64,000 nt of DNA from Bacteroidota bacterium (lineage in GTDB: Bacteria; Bacteroidota; Bacteroidia; Flavobacteriales_D; Crocinitomicaceae), in assembly GCA_006226425.1 (NCBI GenBank), contig SBGX01000012.1, positions 62,001 through 126,000 on the forward strand, read 5' to 3'. How positions within the stretch are numbered: the first letter of the stretch is position 1; each line of letters starts with the position of its first letter. Under the pieces are notes generated by a model. It had not been told where the DNA came from. It did not search any database and worked only from the letters and a program-made list of their open reading frames with translations. Both the position numbers and the translations under genes were made by a program. Positions 63,601-64,000 of the stretch are shown here, one piece after another.

Positions 63601-64000
63601 CATGATCATTTCAGGTGATCTTTCGCAAAGGAGCGCAATTTTATCTTCTGGATTGATCCCTTTTTTAATCAGGTAATTGGCCAGTTTGTTGGATTCTTTT
63701 CGGAGTTTTCCATAAGTCCATGAATTATTATCGCAGAACAGAGCCAGCTTTTCTGAATGAATGTTGGAAATTTTGTCAAATAATTCCGGGATGCTTTGAG
63801 TAATCTCATTGCTTTGTTGGGGAATTCCAAAAGATCGAACAGTATCTAGTTCTTCTTTTGTTTTGATCGAAATTCCAGAGAGAGCTTGTTCAGGTTGTCT
63901 CAGTGCTTCTTCCAACAGTTGTTCAAAGTGAACGGCCATTCTTTCGATCCTGGATTCTTTAAATAAGTCCTTTCGGTACAAGAAAGAAAATATGAAAGAG
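60664..64000 (-). CDS. NRPS: (end of C), A(Val), T, C; 5' end outside window
   Basis: The frame stays open to the window edge (the codons before 63981 read SFIFSFL, then YRKDLFKESRIERM, the end of a C domain), so the apparent TTG start is not real. In residues counted from 63981: A about 70-545 with code DAFWLGGTFK, a Val code; T Ser594 (DLGGHSL); complete C about 650-1080 (HHIISDG 781-787); and an acidic tail (DGDDDSAPEDQGSDSE) that may dock to the next protein. One base separates its stop from the next start. Modules further upstream, including initiation, are not visible. Confidence 0.93.
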   Translation of the reverse strand, partial: SFIFSFLYRKDLFKESRIERMAVHFEQLLEEALRQPEQALSGISIKTKEELDTVRSFGIPQQSNEITQSIPELFDKISNIHSEKLALFCDNNSWTYGKLRKESNKLANYLIKKGINPEDKIALLCERSPEMIMCTLAILKAGACYVPIEANSPEKRLKHQLEDSACPMILIPSKSSFEVENISVIQVGEIDLSAESDRSPQLDISPQNLAYMMYTSGSTGVPKGVLIEQASIIRLVRENGFLEISPKDRLFQSGSLSFDASTFDIWGTLLNGASLHLLSEEKMLNAQSMIHFFKEQQINISWLTASYFNQLIDDYPELFEGLEYLLVGGDRLSVRHIRKLKELYPDINVINGYGPTENTTFTCCHLIEKTDQGPIPIGKPIAQTEVLVLDSYHQLCGIGIPGEICIAGTGLARSYLNAPELNQEKFVAHPFNAAERIYKSGDIGFWDEEGLLHFIGRKDEQLKIRGYRVELNEIEDALKGMKSIQDAAVKAFDDESGQKFLCAYYLSGEEISNLDFRQSLKSLLPEYMIPTYFQRLDHFALTKNGKKDLSALKKPVLQRNEQTPDHESPRIQFLTQAWEEILRIPRPGQHENFFDLGGHSLKAAQIINRIREEWNIELSIKDIFEHPSIEELDLFLAGKNGHQQQDFPKLGVQENYPASYAQQRLWISDQMNPEGAAAFNIPFSFKLKGNLDIDRLKVSCEMIMHQQGALKTRFEESDSELVQILEQAIDLPFESIQSGDQQIQQEDWCREQIERAAQHRFDLRTAPLWFIKVYQGETEHLVCLNFHHIISDGWSMQLFSKLLLQSYHELGQNPNFELPDLDREYTDYAAYHRIQIENDPKQKDFWLHKLGNSPSPINLPESNSRPAQKRNIGGVLRFELKKSVADQLKSLAQELRVSEFTIFRTILNLWIYQKTACSDIIVGTPSAGRAHAMTQEIIGYFINMLPLRDQLRWDMTVRECIQQFNKTNLDALAHETYPFDLMLNDIQYERQLDRSPLFDLGISWQNFDELEELEKFSELEIKTIKGIDAYAKYDLWLFGQQSSQSYACMWEYNKDLFDEQTIQLYRDEFLELSERLPEILDQKLISIRDGDDDSAPEDQGSDSEASFEFNF

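Noticed and set aside
63979-63981. TTG start for the upstream NRPS at 63981.
   Set aside because: The frame is open to the window edge and reads as the end of a condensation domain, so the gene continues beyond the window.

Overview
The window looks like chromosomal DNA from a marine-type member of the Bacteroidota. Evidence: three secreted proteins end in type IX secretion (T9SS) sorting domains, promoters are of the TTG/N19-20/TAnnTTTG kind, genes lack strong Shine-Dalgarno sites, and typical family members are present (DUF4139, PrsW, PepSY-like, endonuclease I with lamin-tail domain, Y_Y_Y/LytTR regulator). I cannot place it below phylum with confidence.

Layout. 1-5.1 kb: end of a DUF4139 protein, an FAD oxidoreductase followed by a membrane polyferredoxin, and tRNA-Asp. 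5.1-12.5 kb: a T9SS leucine-rich-repeat protein, a relic-rich intergenic stretch (an orphan attenuator-like element and a decayed sensor-kinase 5' end), an unknown protein with a long hydrophobic core, and a two-component system with a PepSY-like protein. 12.6-19.9 kb: PrsW-type protease, CNNM/CBS protein, alkaline-phosphatase superfamily protein, DUF72, fructosamine kinase, and a GlxA-type AraC regulator divergent from VOC and YCII genes. 20-27.5 kb: a membrane-bound propeller/LytTR one-component regulator, a probable gene remnant, and a large secreted endonuclease I carrying 13 tandem ~51-residue repeats. LytTR-type direct repeats lie in front of both the regulator and the remnant/endonuclease pair. 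27.5-34 kb: cell-surface and outer-membrane proteins, an AAA ATPase behind a perfect inverted repeat, and an OmpA protein.

34-64 kb (minus strand, running off the right edge) is one uninterrupted biosynthetic operon whose largest gap is 31 bases. In transcription order it encodes: an NRPS (end of C)-A(Val)-T-C; an NRPS half-C-A(Thr)-T-C-A(unassigned)-T; a hydroxymalonyl-ACP-type cassette (HCDH, ACP, acyl-CoA dehydrogenase, a KASIII-like protein, FkbH-like HAD enzyme); a 4656-residue hybrid KS-(degenerate AT)-T-C-A(Leu-like)-T-C-A(Ser)-T-C-A(Gln)-T-E-TE; a penicillin-acylase-family Ntn hydrolase; and a small membrane protein. Substrate calls are hand-read Stachelhaus codes.

Read collinearly, the line would make ...Val-Thr-X-[C2 unit, probably alpha-hydroxylated and beta-keto because no KR or O-methyltransferase is visible]-Leu-Ser-D-Gln, released by the thioesterase and perhaps matured in the periplasm by the acylase. 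The combination of a dead AT, an on-site hydroxymalonyl cassette, a KASIII-like protein with a changed triad and a duplicated half-C domain at a protein junction is the strongest candidate for an undescribed system here. The start of the assembly line and any PPTase, transporter or tailoring genes lie beyond the right edge.
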